From the NCBI GenBank assembly GCA_019022495.1, contig JAFEKR010000005.1, positions 3,410,001-3,474,000 on the forward strand: a stretch of DNA of 64,000 bases. Reading direction: 5' to 3'. Below, in pieces: positions 22,644 through 33,220 of this stretch; positions within the stretch are counted from its first letter, which is position 1; every line of letters begins with the position of its first letter. The notes beneath the pieces were generated by a model, which searched no databases, was not told where the DNA came from, and was given only the letters and a program-made list of their open reading frames with translations. The position numbers and the translations under genes are program-made. This DNA comes from Epichloe hybrida. Its lineage: Eukaryota; Ascomycota; Sordariomycetes; Hypocreales; Clavicipitaceae.

Positions 22644-25600
22644 TCAGAGCGGATTCGTCCACGGGGGTAGCGCATCCCAGTTCGTTTTAAAGTCTTCAAT
22701 GGACTTTATGAAAGCCCGATGTGCCTGTTTCTCGGCCGCCACCGTCGTACTATCACCCACGACGTCCTTCCACTTGTCCTTCTCTGCCTGCGTGACCCAC
22801 ACCTTTTTCATCTCGGGAAGGAAATCGTTGACGAGGCCGTTAGTTCTGGACTGCATGGTGGTGTACTGGCCCTTCATGTATTTGAGCCACTCGGCCTCGA
22901 GGTTCTGCTTCGACCATTGCTGGTACCCAGCGCGCTGGTTGGCGGCCAACAGGGTCGAGTCGAGGGCGTCGAGCACCTTGCCGATCCGGTCCGTCTGGGT
23001 CTTCATGGTTGTTTGTGCTCATGGTCAGGTGGCTCTGGTAGATGCGGGAGCCCATTGTGCTGCGCATCTTCATGAGAATCTTCCTGGCCTTTGCGTAGTT
23101 GGCAATGTCCTTCTTCCAGTTTGTCGTTTCATAGGGGTTTGCGGATCGCCAGGCTTTCGTCTTGGGAGGCGTGTTGATGGCGGCCTCGAGGGCGACAAAC
23201 TCGGACCTCTTGAACGTCGTTGTCGGGAATTGCGCCGCAATGTGCTCAATGGGTTTCCAAGCCTTGCCGACGCCGCGGTACGTGTCCTGGCCGGGCCACA
23301 CGAAAGCGTCCACATCCCACAGCTCGTCGACATAGTCACAGAATGAGACGTCGACTCCCGGGGCCGCACCTGGTTTCGGGTCAGGCAGCCTAGACTTCCT
23401 GCCGTTGAGGTGCACGAAGAACAGGCCGATCATCTGGGCCTCGAGGACGTGCTCGGTGTCATACTGGACGTTGGCAGCGCGTGCCGTCAGGGGGCTACCG
23501 AAGTTAAAGTCGCTGCAGTTCATGGGATCGACCCAGCCCCAATCAGCGCCATTCAGTTCGCCGCCCGAGGGGAACCATGACTCGATCCTGCAATCTCGAC
23601 TACAGGCCTTGATCAGCTTTTTCTTGCCTCTCTTGTCAAACATGTTCAGTGCCCCGCCTCCTGCGTGGTGGCCATGGCCACTACTTCGCCGCTGATGAGC
23701 ATGGAATTGTGAGGCGATGGCGTTTTCATCAATGGTGGACGTCGGAGTCAGCTTCTCCCTCTTGTGCTTGGTCGCTGCATCGCTCCAGCCGTCGCCCTCG
23801 TCGCTCGTTGCCATGGAATCGTATGCTTGCTCGCACGTGATGCCTTCTTCACCGTCTTTAGAAGGGCAGAAGAACTCGCCGACGGGGAGGCTGAACGCTG
23901 GGCCGTATACACCACCTCTCTTGACCAGGGACGACATGTGCCCGCCGGAGATGTGCCTCGTACGCAGGCCGGCGCCGTGGCTGTCCATGGACTTCACCTC
24001 CACATCGAGGGCCCCGTAGGCACCGGGCTCGGCGGCTTCCGACCTCGGTATGTTCCTGGTCACGCCCTCTTCTTCGGCGCGGCGGCCCTTGATGAGGAGG
24101 AGGTGGTCGAGATCTCGGAGACTTCTCCTCCTGGAAGGTATCGGGCCCAGGTCGGGACAAGTGCCGCCCTTGATGATGGTCTTGTCCCACTTGTCCGTCA
24201 GGTTGACCTCACCACCAGACCAGCCAAACACCTGGGGCGCCGTCGCTCTCGCGAACAAACGAGCGCCGACATCGAGACCGTAGGTAAAGGGGCACGTTCC
24301 CGTGGTCGAGATGCCCGCTGCGAACTTGGTCGTTAGGCTGACCTCGCCCACGACTGCGGCGGACGCCGGGTCAACCTCCCACTTGTCGGCGAAGCGAACG
24401 CCAAACTCGGCAGCGGCCGACAGCTTAAAGGTGACATCTCCGGAGGCTGTGACGCCTGCGTAGAATTCGGGCTTTTGGATCCCCGAGAAGTCGCCCGTCC
24501 GATCGAGGCTTGGCTTGCTGTTGTCCATGAGCTCGGGCCTGTAGGACTCGGTGTCGGGCATGACTTGGCGGACCTAGAAAGAAGCATGAGTACTTGGTTA
24601 GCAAGTGTTTTGTTGGTGGGTGTTAACCCTAACCCTAAGAGGCAAAAAAAAGGGGGGGAAGGGGAAAAAGGGGAAGGGGGCTAGTTGCTGGAAACAGGGG
24701 CTTCTTTTTTGCTACTCACTTCCCACTTGGCAATCTCAAGCTTGGTCTCAATCGAGCCGGCCATGCCGAGGGAGGCGTCGATGCTGCCCTCGACGGTGAG
24801 CTGGGGGCCGATGGTGGCGATTCCGGGAATCTTGAACGAGGCACCGGGGAATGGCAAGTTGAGGATGACCTTTTTCTTCTCGTACGTCACGCGGGCGAGG
24901 GCCTCGAGGGTGACCACACCGGTGACCTTGCCCTTGTTGTAGAAGGTCAGGTAGCTCTGGTCGAGGGTGAGGGGCAGGGTGAGGCTCTCGACGATGAGGG
25001 TGAAGCCGAAGCTGGACTCGACCTCGATGTCAAGGACGGCCTGGCCGAGCAGGTGGCCGTCGTAGTTGACGCCCTCTACCGATCCGGGGCAGTCCCACGA
25101 CTCGTCAAACAGCTTTGCCGTGACGCTGTCGTCGTACTTGTGCGTGAACTCGCGCTTGATCTCGGGTTTCACGAGGGCCGCCAGCCACTCGAGGATGCTC
25201 TTGCCGAACCACCGCTCGTGCAGGTCCCGCGAGGCAATCTTGTCAAAGTGGAAGTCGTCGCGGAACTCGTCCTCGAGCCAGCGCACCGGGTTCCCGCCGA
25301 CGTCTTCAAGCGTGCGCTTGGCGTGCCTCTTGCGACCATGGACGTCTCGCTTCCGGCTGACGGACCCGGCGACGATGTTTTTCCAGTAGTCGTCCTGGTT
25401 GCTGTAGTCGATGCGCATCTGGGTGTTGCCGAGGTCGCGCCGCACGCGGTGGAAGTCGTAGTCGAAGGTCAAGTCGTAGACGACGGGCTCGAGGCCGGCG
25501 AGGTGGGACAGGTGACGGGGCAGAAGCTTGGTGTGATGCTTGCCAGGGGCCGGTGCCATGCTCTTGAAGACTCGAGGGAGCAAAAACGTACTCGTACGAC

Positions 25601-26857
25601 ATGACGTTGACAAAGTCGACATGGTCAATAGCCTTGAGGTCAAAGTGGCGAAGGTACCAAAAGCTGGTCGGGGCCGTGAACGACACAATGTACTTGGTGG
25701 GCTGTTTGTTGTTCTCGTCGTCAAGCTCCTTCAGGAACTGGACAAAGTTCTCACCGTCCTCGGGGACACCGCCACGGTCATCGGCTCCGGGATATTCCTG
25801 TTTGAAGAGAATGATGAGCAAGCGCCAATGGCTACTTTTGATCCAATCAACGTACCCAGTCAAAGTCGACACCATCAAATGCATGTTGCCGAAGGAAAGA
25901 CATCAGGTTCTTGATGAACCGCGCCCGAGTCTCCTTTGAGCCGACCATGTTGCTGAAGACCTTCTGTAGGGGGCCAGGGTTGTTGTGCGTCCACCCACCG
26001 ACAGCAATGATGGTCTTGAGGCCGGGGTTTTTCTTCTTGAGACTGGTGAAGTCGGTGAACAGCTTATCTGGCAGGCCGTCCATGCCAATGATGTTGTACT
26101 CGTTCGGGGTGATGAAGGCGAAAGAGAAGTACAGATGGGTGAGAGAATTGACGGGGATATCGTCCAGCCCCATATCCTGACACGACGAGTTGTGCCGCCA
26201 AGCCTCGTAGTATCCAATGACACGGTTGAGCTGGTCAGAAGCCTTGTTCTTGGGGCCTGGCTGGTCGCAGTTGGACTGGCATCCACCAGTAGCTCCCTTG
26301 TCTTCCTTTTCGCAGAAGTCGTTTGTCATTCCACAGAAACCCCATTTGCCACAACAGACGTTGAGGGGACACTTCTGGCCCGGGACCTTTGCGTTTTTAC
26401 CGCACTCTGCTTTGGCATCGCAGTTGGACCAGCACACCTCATTGGGAGAAATGCCCGAAGTGCCGCAGGCCCTGAAAGAGACAAAAGAAAGGCTCATCAG
26501 CATCAGGAAAAAAAAGATGGGAAAGCCACTGCTGATGATGACAGAGCTCCGGCAAAAAAGCCTGGGTGTATAAGACAAGACTCACTCTTCGCCATAGTTG
26601 CACTGACCCGTCTTTTTAGGGCAGCAAGCCTTGTTCTTGCAGGGCCGATCAGGACCACAGGTATAGTCGTCGCCACCGACAACCTGTCTACCTAACAAAG
26701 AAGATAAATCGGTCTGTCCGATCAACGACACGCCGGCTTCAGGTGAAGCAGCAGGGACGATTTCGTCGCCGTCGCGGGCGTGAAGGTGGCTGTCAGCACT
26801 GCAGACTGGCAGCTCATGATGACGGCGGGCCTTGGCGGAGTAATCGAACGGTCTGAT
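22644..26857 (-). pseudogene. Large chitin-binding GH18 chitinase (subgroup C type), internally deleted and frameshifted
   Basis: Subgroup C chitinases cut chitin outside the cell and resemble the yeast killer-toxin chitinase subunit. Visible minus-strand exons: 26586-26857, 25856-26471, 25592-25797, then after a break 24720-25560 and 22644-24573. The first two carry hevein-type chitin-binding modules (CPLNVCCGKWGFCGMTNDFC). GH18 follows (RVIGYYEAW, TIIAVGGW, catalytic DGVDFDW with EYPG after an intron). The barrel stops at HVDFVNVMSYD (about 25592), and the next readable part is the family's far C-terminal domain (DLTFDYDFHRVRRDLG). The link would need a 31-nt intron, which is too short. A further 1-nt frameshift lies near 23010. 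The true 5' exon is not resolved. It is divergent from the LysM gene. Confidence 0.75.
24565..24719 (-). other. Chitinase intron with short telomere-like motif
   Basis: The intron in the C-terminal part has a GTGAGT donor and TAG acceptor and contains two adjacent CCCTAA units on the plus strand (near 24625), followed by a purine-rich run. Two units are too few to call telomeric. Confidence 0.5.
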
Positions 26858-27610
26858 CTAGGTCAGTCATGGACTTGGTCAAGGTGAAGGAGTTGATGAC
26901 AATGGTCAACATCTTTTGACTTTTACGGATTACCTACGACACAACGGCGCGGCACGCGTTTGGGAGCTCAGGCAGCACCTCGGCACTGCTGGGCCTTGCT
27001 GTGATGACAGCTGAGAGACAGGGGGTAATGAATGTAGATAGAAGCATGCAGCTGCTCCATGAGAGCTGGGACCACGGTCTCATCTTGCCTGAAGGGGAGC
27101 GTTGGGAGCTCTACCCGACAAAAGATGTTTATAAGAATGTGTGTGTCCCAAAAAGGGGGAGAGAGAGAGAGAAAGGAGTAAAGGGATGAGAAAGGAAAAA
27201 GAGCAAGTGCAAAGGCAACAAGTAAAGTTTGCTGACCTTATTAGTTAAAGGAAAAAGCGGCGGAAGAGAGAGAGAGTAGGTTGAAGAAAGCCCGTGGCTT
27301 AATCTCCTTGACTGAATACTCTTTTGGGCCAGCCTGGGCTAGCCTCGGGCGCGACTTTGTTGCATTTTGCCTCATGTTGGGCTTTCAGACAACATGCTCT
27401 TGTCAGATAGACAAGGCCCTGTCGTCAACCCGCTATCGTGCCTTTTTCTTCTCCCTTTGGCCTCGATGCGTGTTTTTGAAGGTGATTGTGTTTGTGGTAC
27501 CTTGGCGATGTACTAAGAAATACAACCTCGTAGCTCGGCTTGGCTCGCTTATCCTTGCCTTTCCCACTCCAAGGCTTATGCTTATGAACCGGGGGTCCTT
27601 CGGGGTGTAC

Positions 27611-27654
27611 ATGTGTGATAGCTACTCAAGATAATGTGTGATAGCTGCTCAAGA
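27611..27654. repeat. Tandem duplication of 21-bp unit
   Basis: ATGTGTGATAGCTACTCAAG at 27611 recurs at 27634 with one change (A to G). It lies in the shared upstream region of the LysM and chitinase genes. Confidence 0.8.
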
Positions 27655-27768
27655 GAATAAAGATTCACCTGCATGTAAGCGTGGCGAGGCCTGTGATTGG
27701 GCAAACTCAATACTCGAACCCTGGACCTGGAGATGACAGCTGATCTGGGGCCGATCTGGCGATCGCAG

Positions 27769-27848
27769 GCAGCAGCTCAAAATCAATATTGTCCGGGTAC
27801 CTGCAGGCGTCAGCAGCTTGAAATCAATATTGTCAGCGGGTCACCTGC
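27769..27848. repeat. Imperfect direct repeat of about 37 bp
   Basis: Both copies run CAGCAGCT, AAATCAATATTGTC, a G-rich spacer, then ACCTGCA. Copy starts are at 27769 and 27811. They may be duplicated control sites of the LysM gene; this is inferred from position only. Confidence 0.7.
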
Positions 27849-28350
27849 AACGGTAAGGAGTAGAAAGAATGGGATTGCACCCTGACAAGCCCTGCGCTGC
27901 AGAAACTGCAGAAACCGGGCGAAGGCGTACATGATATATCTCCTTAGCTGTTGTCCACCTTGTGGGTCTGTGGGGTCCGCATATTGTATGCATGTATGCG
28001 TGTAACGGTGCGTATCTCTAGTTTACTTTTATCTAATTGGATACATACTACATACAGACCCTGGCTAACGTGACTCCACAACTCCACAAGGTGGACAACA
28101 AGTCAAGGAGATAAGGCTTACCGAAAGGCGCCTAGTAGACGGGACTGCCCGTTGGTGGAATCCATACATAATAATAATGTCGCCGATATACGGATCCGTA
28201 ACCACCGTACCGGTACTATAGGCTATGGCCGAGGCCCGTCGTCCCCCCCCCCTTTTGGATGTGTTAACCCCATCTAACCCCATCCACTTGTTCACTTTTT
28301 TTTTGTCACTCTTTTGTTTCCCGGTGAGAAAGGCAAGACGGTCCATCACG

Positions 28351-30510
28351 ATGGTAGTCACAATGATAGTCCTGCGGCCTTGTGTCGCCGGGCTTGTTGT
28401 TGGGGCCCTTCTGAGCCTCACCCCAGCGCTCGCCATCAAGATGCTCTACGACAACAGTCTTCCCGAGCATCTCGATGCGGCATGTTCTGCGGCCCTCATG
28501 GCTGATGTCGCTTGCGATGCTCTCGTGCCGGCCCTCCGCCATGACTTCTACTACCCTCCTGCCACGCTGACCCGCATGTGTACCGCTGGCTGCGCTTCTG
28601 CGCTCCAGTCGTGGGAGACGTCGGTCCGGTCTGCCTGTGGCAACGACATTGTCATTCCTGCCGAGTATCATCTTGACGCGTCACCCATTGGGATCCCGGC
28701 CAGCCGCCGGTACATCTATAGCTTCACGTGTCTCAAGGAGAACCATGTCTTCTGCGGCCCCGTTGCGGCATTGGCAGTTTTCTTGGCCAATCCTGGAGGT
28801 GAGTCTCCCGCTGCTCCGCGAACGAGCCTGCGAACGAGCCTGCGACATGATGTATGTTCTGTCATGGCCGATTTCGGACTGGCTAGCTAGCACATTTTGC
28901 TCACCAACAGCTTTTCCCCAGTTTCCGTCTTCAACTACATCTACCAACTTCCCGAGGGCGCCGTTAAGCCCGCGGATTGTGACCCTTGTCTCGCAGCCAG
29001 ACTGCGCCTGCGATCTGGGTCGCCGTACTTTGACGGCCCCGTCGTGGCCAGCGAGTCCATCTACCAAACCCTGACGTCCAGCTGTGGCATCGCGGGCAAG
29101 CCTGCTACCACATCTACCATTGACTATTTCACCGGCGAGCCGGAGCCCACCGAGTTGGTCTGCGACGGCGCCATGTACCAGATCCAGGGCGGTGATGATT
29201 GCTACACCATCTCCAAGGCTCAGAGCGTCGGTACAGCCTGGATGCTGTCTGACAACCACCTCGGTGCCTATTGTCACCAATTCCCAACTTCGGGTGGTCT
29301 CTGCATCACCAACACGTGCAAAACCGTCACGGTGGCAGTCAACACGACTTGCTCAGCAATAGCCGCGTCTGCCAACATCACCGAGATGCAGCTGTTGGCT
29401 TGGAACCCCGTCATCAACCCCGTCTGTTCCAACCTCTACATGATGAACGGCACCACGCTCTGCATCGAACCACCCGGACCCAAGCTGCCACCCGCCCAGA
29501 CGACAGGCATCCCTCCCTCGACGCCCACCACTGCTGCTCCGATCCCGTCCAACACTGCCATTGGATCTAACAAGCCGTGCGGCCGCTGGTACGAGGTCGA
29601 GTCTGGCGATTATTGCAACATGGTAACCCTCAAGTCTGCCATTTCGCTTCCAGACTTTTTGTTCTTGAACACGGGCATCAACTCAAACTGCACAAACCTC
29701 TTGGCCGCCGAAAGCTACTGTGTACAGGCTGTCGGGGATATCAACACCTATCCCGGCCGGCCTGGGTATGCCTCCTTTACCGTCGACCCCAGCGCCACCT
29801 TCACCGGCGTCCCCTTCACCATGCTGCCCAACGCCACCCTGACGCTGGATCCAAGACCGACCCGGCTCCCGCTGGCCACCGGCGTCCGCGACGACTGCTC
29901 CTTCTACTTCAAGGGCGATGAGTACCAGTACTCGCCTGACGTGTTCGGCTACTGGAACAGCAACTGCGAGATTGCAGCGTCCAACTACAACGTCGACTTT
30001 GACAGCTTCGTCGCCTGGAACTCGCTCACGACCAACGTCACGGACCCGGCATGCGTGTTCCAGGTCGGCCTGCGGTACTGCGGCTCCTGGGGTCTGCCAC
30101 CCACACAAACCACCACCACCACCACCGGGGGGCTCCCGCCCGAGCCCGAAAAGCCCACCGGGACCGGCCCCGGGCCCGGGCCCCAGCCGCCGGCGGCCAC
30201 GCACGACGGCCAGCCGAAAGACTGTGACGGCTGGCACGTCGTGGCTGGCAGTGACTCGTGCCAGTCCGTCGCCGACAAGGCCGGAATCTCCCTCAAGACG
30301 TTCCTCGAGTGGAACCCTGCCGTCAGCGGCGACTGTACCCAGAACTTCTGGCTCGGACAGGCGTACTGCACGCACAGGGAGGGCCAACAAGGGATCATCA
30401 GTATCTCGTCTTCTGCCGCCACGGCCACCAGTAGTAGTAGCGCGACAACAACGAAGCCGACCCCGCCTGCTCCCACGCACACCGGCCAGCCGGCTAATTG
30501 TAACAAGTGA
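28351..30510 (+). CDS. Secreted multi-LysM protein, truncated by TGA
   Basis: LysM proteins bind chitin; in fungi they shield hyphae or hide chitin fragments, and they often pair with subgroup C chitinases. Exons 28351-28798 and 28922-30510 give 678 residues. A signal peptide (VLRPCVAGLVVGALLSLTPALA) starts at ATG 28351. After a Cys-rich N-terminal region there are LysM-like modules near residues 215-330 (DDCYTISKAQ), 350-420 (YEVESGDYCNMV), 480-560 (a degenerate module) and 585-640 (WHVVAGSDSCQSVADKAG...FLEWNPAV). Ser/Thr/Pro linkers join them. TGA at 30508-30510 ends the frame where the neighbouring module has Trp, and one more LysM follows in the same frame. The shorter protein could still be made. 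Confidence 0.85.
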
Positions 30511-30663
30511 GACGTCGTGGTAGACGGCGACGGCTGCGCGTCCATGGCCGCAGACAACGGTATCACCGTGGACCAGTTCTACGCCTGGAACCCGGCGGTA
30601 TCCAAGGACTGCGTGACAAACTTCTGGCTTGGCCAGGCGTACTGCGTCGGCGTTTCCAGCTAG
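30511..30663 (+). pseudogene. Orphan fifth LysM behind the TGA
   Basis: Directly in frame after the TGA the sequence reads DVVVDGDGCASMAADNGI, then FYAWNPAVSKDC and FWLGQAYC, ending with TAG at 30661-30663. This is a full LysM half-repeat, nearly identical in its tail to the preceding module, so the two come from an internal duplication. It is translated only if the stop is read through, edited or polymorphic. Confidence 0.8.
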
Positions 30664-30872
30664 AAACAACCATCAGGAATCTGTCACATGCTTTGATTGC
30701 TACGCGGAGGCGGAGGGGGGGGGGGGTAGGATACCCTACTTTATGTGAGGATTTTTTTGTCATCAAGGATGTGTCTTTCCAGAATAGACATTCTTCAGGC
30801 TGAGAAGAGAGAGTAGTGTAAAGTAAATGATTTTGTTTTTGCAACTGGCAAGGATTCTGGTTGCCCGCCCGA

Positions 30873-32488
30873 TTATAAGGGTGAAGACTCGCTATTTCCC
30901 AGCAAGTCGAAGCCCGCCGTAAATCTGTGCCTGTTCCATTCGAAATCGAGCCACTCCTGGCGTCCTAGGCTTTCGAACAGACTCATGACCTCCTCGCTGG
31001 GTCTCCAGTCGCCAACCTGCCACTGCACCACCGGTAGTGGTGTTGGTGCCGCAGCAGCAGCAGCGGCAGCATCATCAGCATCGCCGTCCTTCTTCTTCTT
31101 CTTCTTCTTCTTCTCCTCCTCCTCACCGCCACGCCCAGCAATGAACTTGACACCCCATCTGTGGCCCTCTCCCATCGGCAGACCATATTCCTTCACTTCT
31201 CTGTCGTCTGAAGGGTCCCACCACAGGTGCGTGAAAATCTCGGCGTCTTCAAGGCTCGGCATGTGCTCGCGAGTCAGAGACTTGGCAAAGGCCGCAAGCA
31301 GGGGCTCGATTCGCTCCCTGCAGGGCTCGGTGCGGAACATGTCCAGATCGCAATCGTACTCGTCGTCCGGGTTGTCGCCGAACTCGGCATCGAGGTCCAT
31401 GTCCTCGTCCGTGTCGGTTTCGCGGGGGTAGTGTTCTGTGTCAGAGATGGTGTACCCTCCTTGTTCAGAGTCGTGCGGATCCTCGCCACCGGGGCCAACA
31501 AAGTACCACCGCCCGTCTGGACGGAGGGAATGGAACTCGAGCCGGAATCGCCGCATGCGTGACCACTGCTGGTCGGCTGGTGCCTCGGGACTGGGGAAGA
31601 GGTCTGAAGTGACGACAGCACGCACGTCGAACAGGCTTAGCTGCGCGCCGAGCTTGCACAGGCCGACAGACACGGGGTCTTTATCGGCCGGATGGATCAG
31701 GTTCGGCCGGGCCACGGACTGGTCATGCTCGGGGAGCGAGAAGAATGGCCAGAAGTGCAGTGAGGCCCTGGTCAGACTGGCGGGGATCCTTTTCCCGCCG
31801 AGGTGCTTCTCCTGGTCCATGATGGCAGCGCCAAACTCGTGACGGGCGTCTCGCAGGGGGCCCTCCCACGGCCAGCTGTAGTGCTCGCGCATCACCCTGC
31901 TCGGCATGGAGGCGGGCATGGGCCGCTCCCACAACCAGGGGGCATTCCACTCTTGGACAGCCGGCAGGTGGACGAGGCACTGCAGCGGCACGAGGGGAGA
32001 CAGAGGGCGCATGTCTGTCGCGTTTCGGCGCCGCCGTGCGCCGTTGACCTGATGGTCAGGCTGCTCACAAAGGGCAGATCTGGCAGTGTCTCGGGGTCGT
32101 GCAGCTGCAGGCGGCGCGAGTGATACCTGCGATGGTGGCACCATGGCGGCTCTGGCTCAAACTTCTGTGGCTGGATCTCGAGCTTGATGCCGAGGCTGGC
32201 TGGCGGATCATCCCCGACCGCGTTATAGGCGGCGGCAATCTGCTTGTAAAGGGCATGGATGCGCGCCGACAAGTGAGCGCTGACGGCCATGGTCTCCTCG
32301 GCGGCTTCATGGCACGGCAGTGGCTTCTCTTTTGCAGAGTCGTCGACGAGGAGCGGCAGCGGGAGTTGATATTGGGAAAGCCCCAACTGTGCGTTGCGGG
32401 CAGCCTCGATACCTACCTTGACCTGTTCGAAGATGTCGCTCTCGAAATCTGGGTCGGTCTCGCGAAGCGGCATGTTGATTGATATCAT
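30873..32488 (-). pseudogene. Acidic fungal protein of the DUF6546/F-box-like type, frameshifted
   Basis: Two minus-strand frames in different phases make one protein. From ATG 32488 (or 32473): NMPLRETDPDFESDIFEQ through LPDLPFVSSLTI; then from about 32060: ATDMRPLSPLVPLQCLVHLP to the stop at 30873. The middle has RWYFVGPGGEDPHDS and an Asp/Glu-rich run, and the end has VVQWQVGDWRPSEEV and LGRQEWLDFEW. I recall this pattern from uncharacterised Hypocreales proteins (DUF6546, sometimes with an F-box); the name is uncertain. A GT...AG intron that would fix the phase was not found. In-frame triplet runs give poly-Lys (near 31095-31130) and poly-Ala. Confidence 0.6.
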
Positions 32489-33220
32489 GTGATGGATCAG
32501 TCAGTGTTGGAGTTGGTTCTTTGCTTGGTGAGGGGGGAGGAGGGAAGTGAAGGGGGGGAAGTGAAAGGGGAGAGGTAGAGGGAATAGCAACGACCATCAT
32601 ATATATATATATATATATAATCCTACATGCGGCTTGGCGTCATGTAGGACTCACTCGGCCAAGGAAGAACTATGATACAGATTACATGACGATAAGGAAT
32701 GAGCACTGATAAGGAATGAGCACTGACAAGGAATGAATGAGCGCTCATCTCATCCTAAAACACGGTCGTTGAATTCCTCACTCTGATGCCATACGACCCT
32801 GACACTGGATTATGAAGGCTTCCTCTTCACAAGCTAGAACCTCAGAGAGTTTCAGAACGTCCTCCAAACGGTAGAACGGGCGTTGATGAAAACATAGCCA
32901 AGATTGATCAGTGGCTAATAAGCAGCGAAAAGGACTGTCATCATGCGAACAGACCGCGATGGACTATGAACAACGAAAGTCGCTACCGAGGGTGCATAGA
33001 AAAGTTGCTTGTTCGGTTCCGTCGCCTTCGCTTTGTCCGTCATTCCCTCCCTGGCTTTCTGCTTCCACGATTTGATAAGTTAGTCTGACGACCGAGATAC
33101 TGGACTTGCTTACTATCATGAGGCTTGATCTCCAGGAGATGATCGCAATACGTAAAGAGCTAGGTTACGGCGACCGGACTTCGACTCTCCATCATGACAT
33201 GCGAAGCATTTTCAAACCCG
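32489..33220. other. Spacer with microsatellites
   Basis: About 730 bp. It contains an (AT)n run at about 32599-32619 and a short tandem array of a GATAAGGAATGAGCACT-like unit at about 32690-32738. The right part (from about 32850) may hold the decayed 3' end of the berberine-bridge-type oxidase, but I cannot align it with confidence. Confidence 0.55.

Larger units (their letters stand above)
26858..28350. promoter_or_regulatory. Divergent intergenic region of the chitinase / LysM pair
   Basis: About 1.5 kb between the chitinase and LysM genes. The unresolved first exon of the chitinase (signal peptide) probably lies in its left part, near 26900-27060. Two sets of direct repeats are described separately (27611-27654 and 27769-27848). 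No complete gene is supported. Confidence 0.5.

Noticed and set aside
23764..24336. 190-codon plus-strand frame opposite the chitinase
   Set aside because: Antisense shadow in GC-rich coding DNA without family signatures.
24620..24640. Telomere repeat (CCCTAA)
   Set aside because: Only two units, inside an intron, without further telomere or subtelomere features.
29683..30669. 328-codon minus-strand frame opposite the LysM gene
   Set aside because: Shadow of the GC-rich LysM exons; it also crosses the LysM stop without sense.
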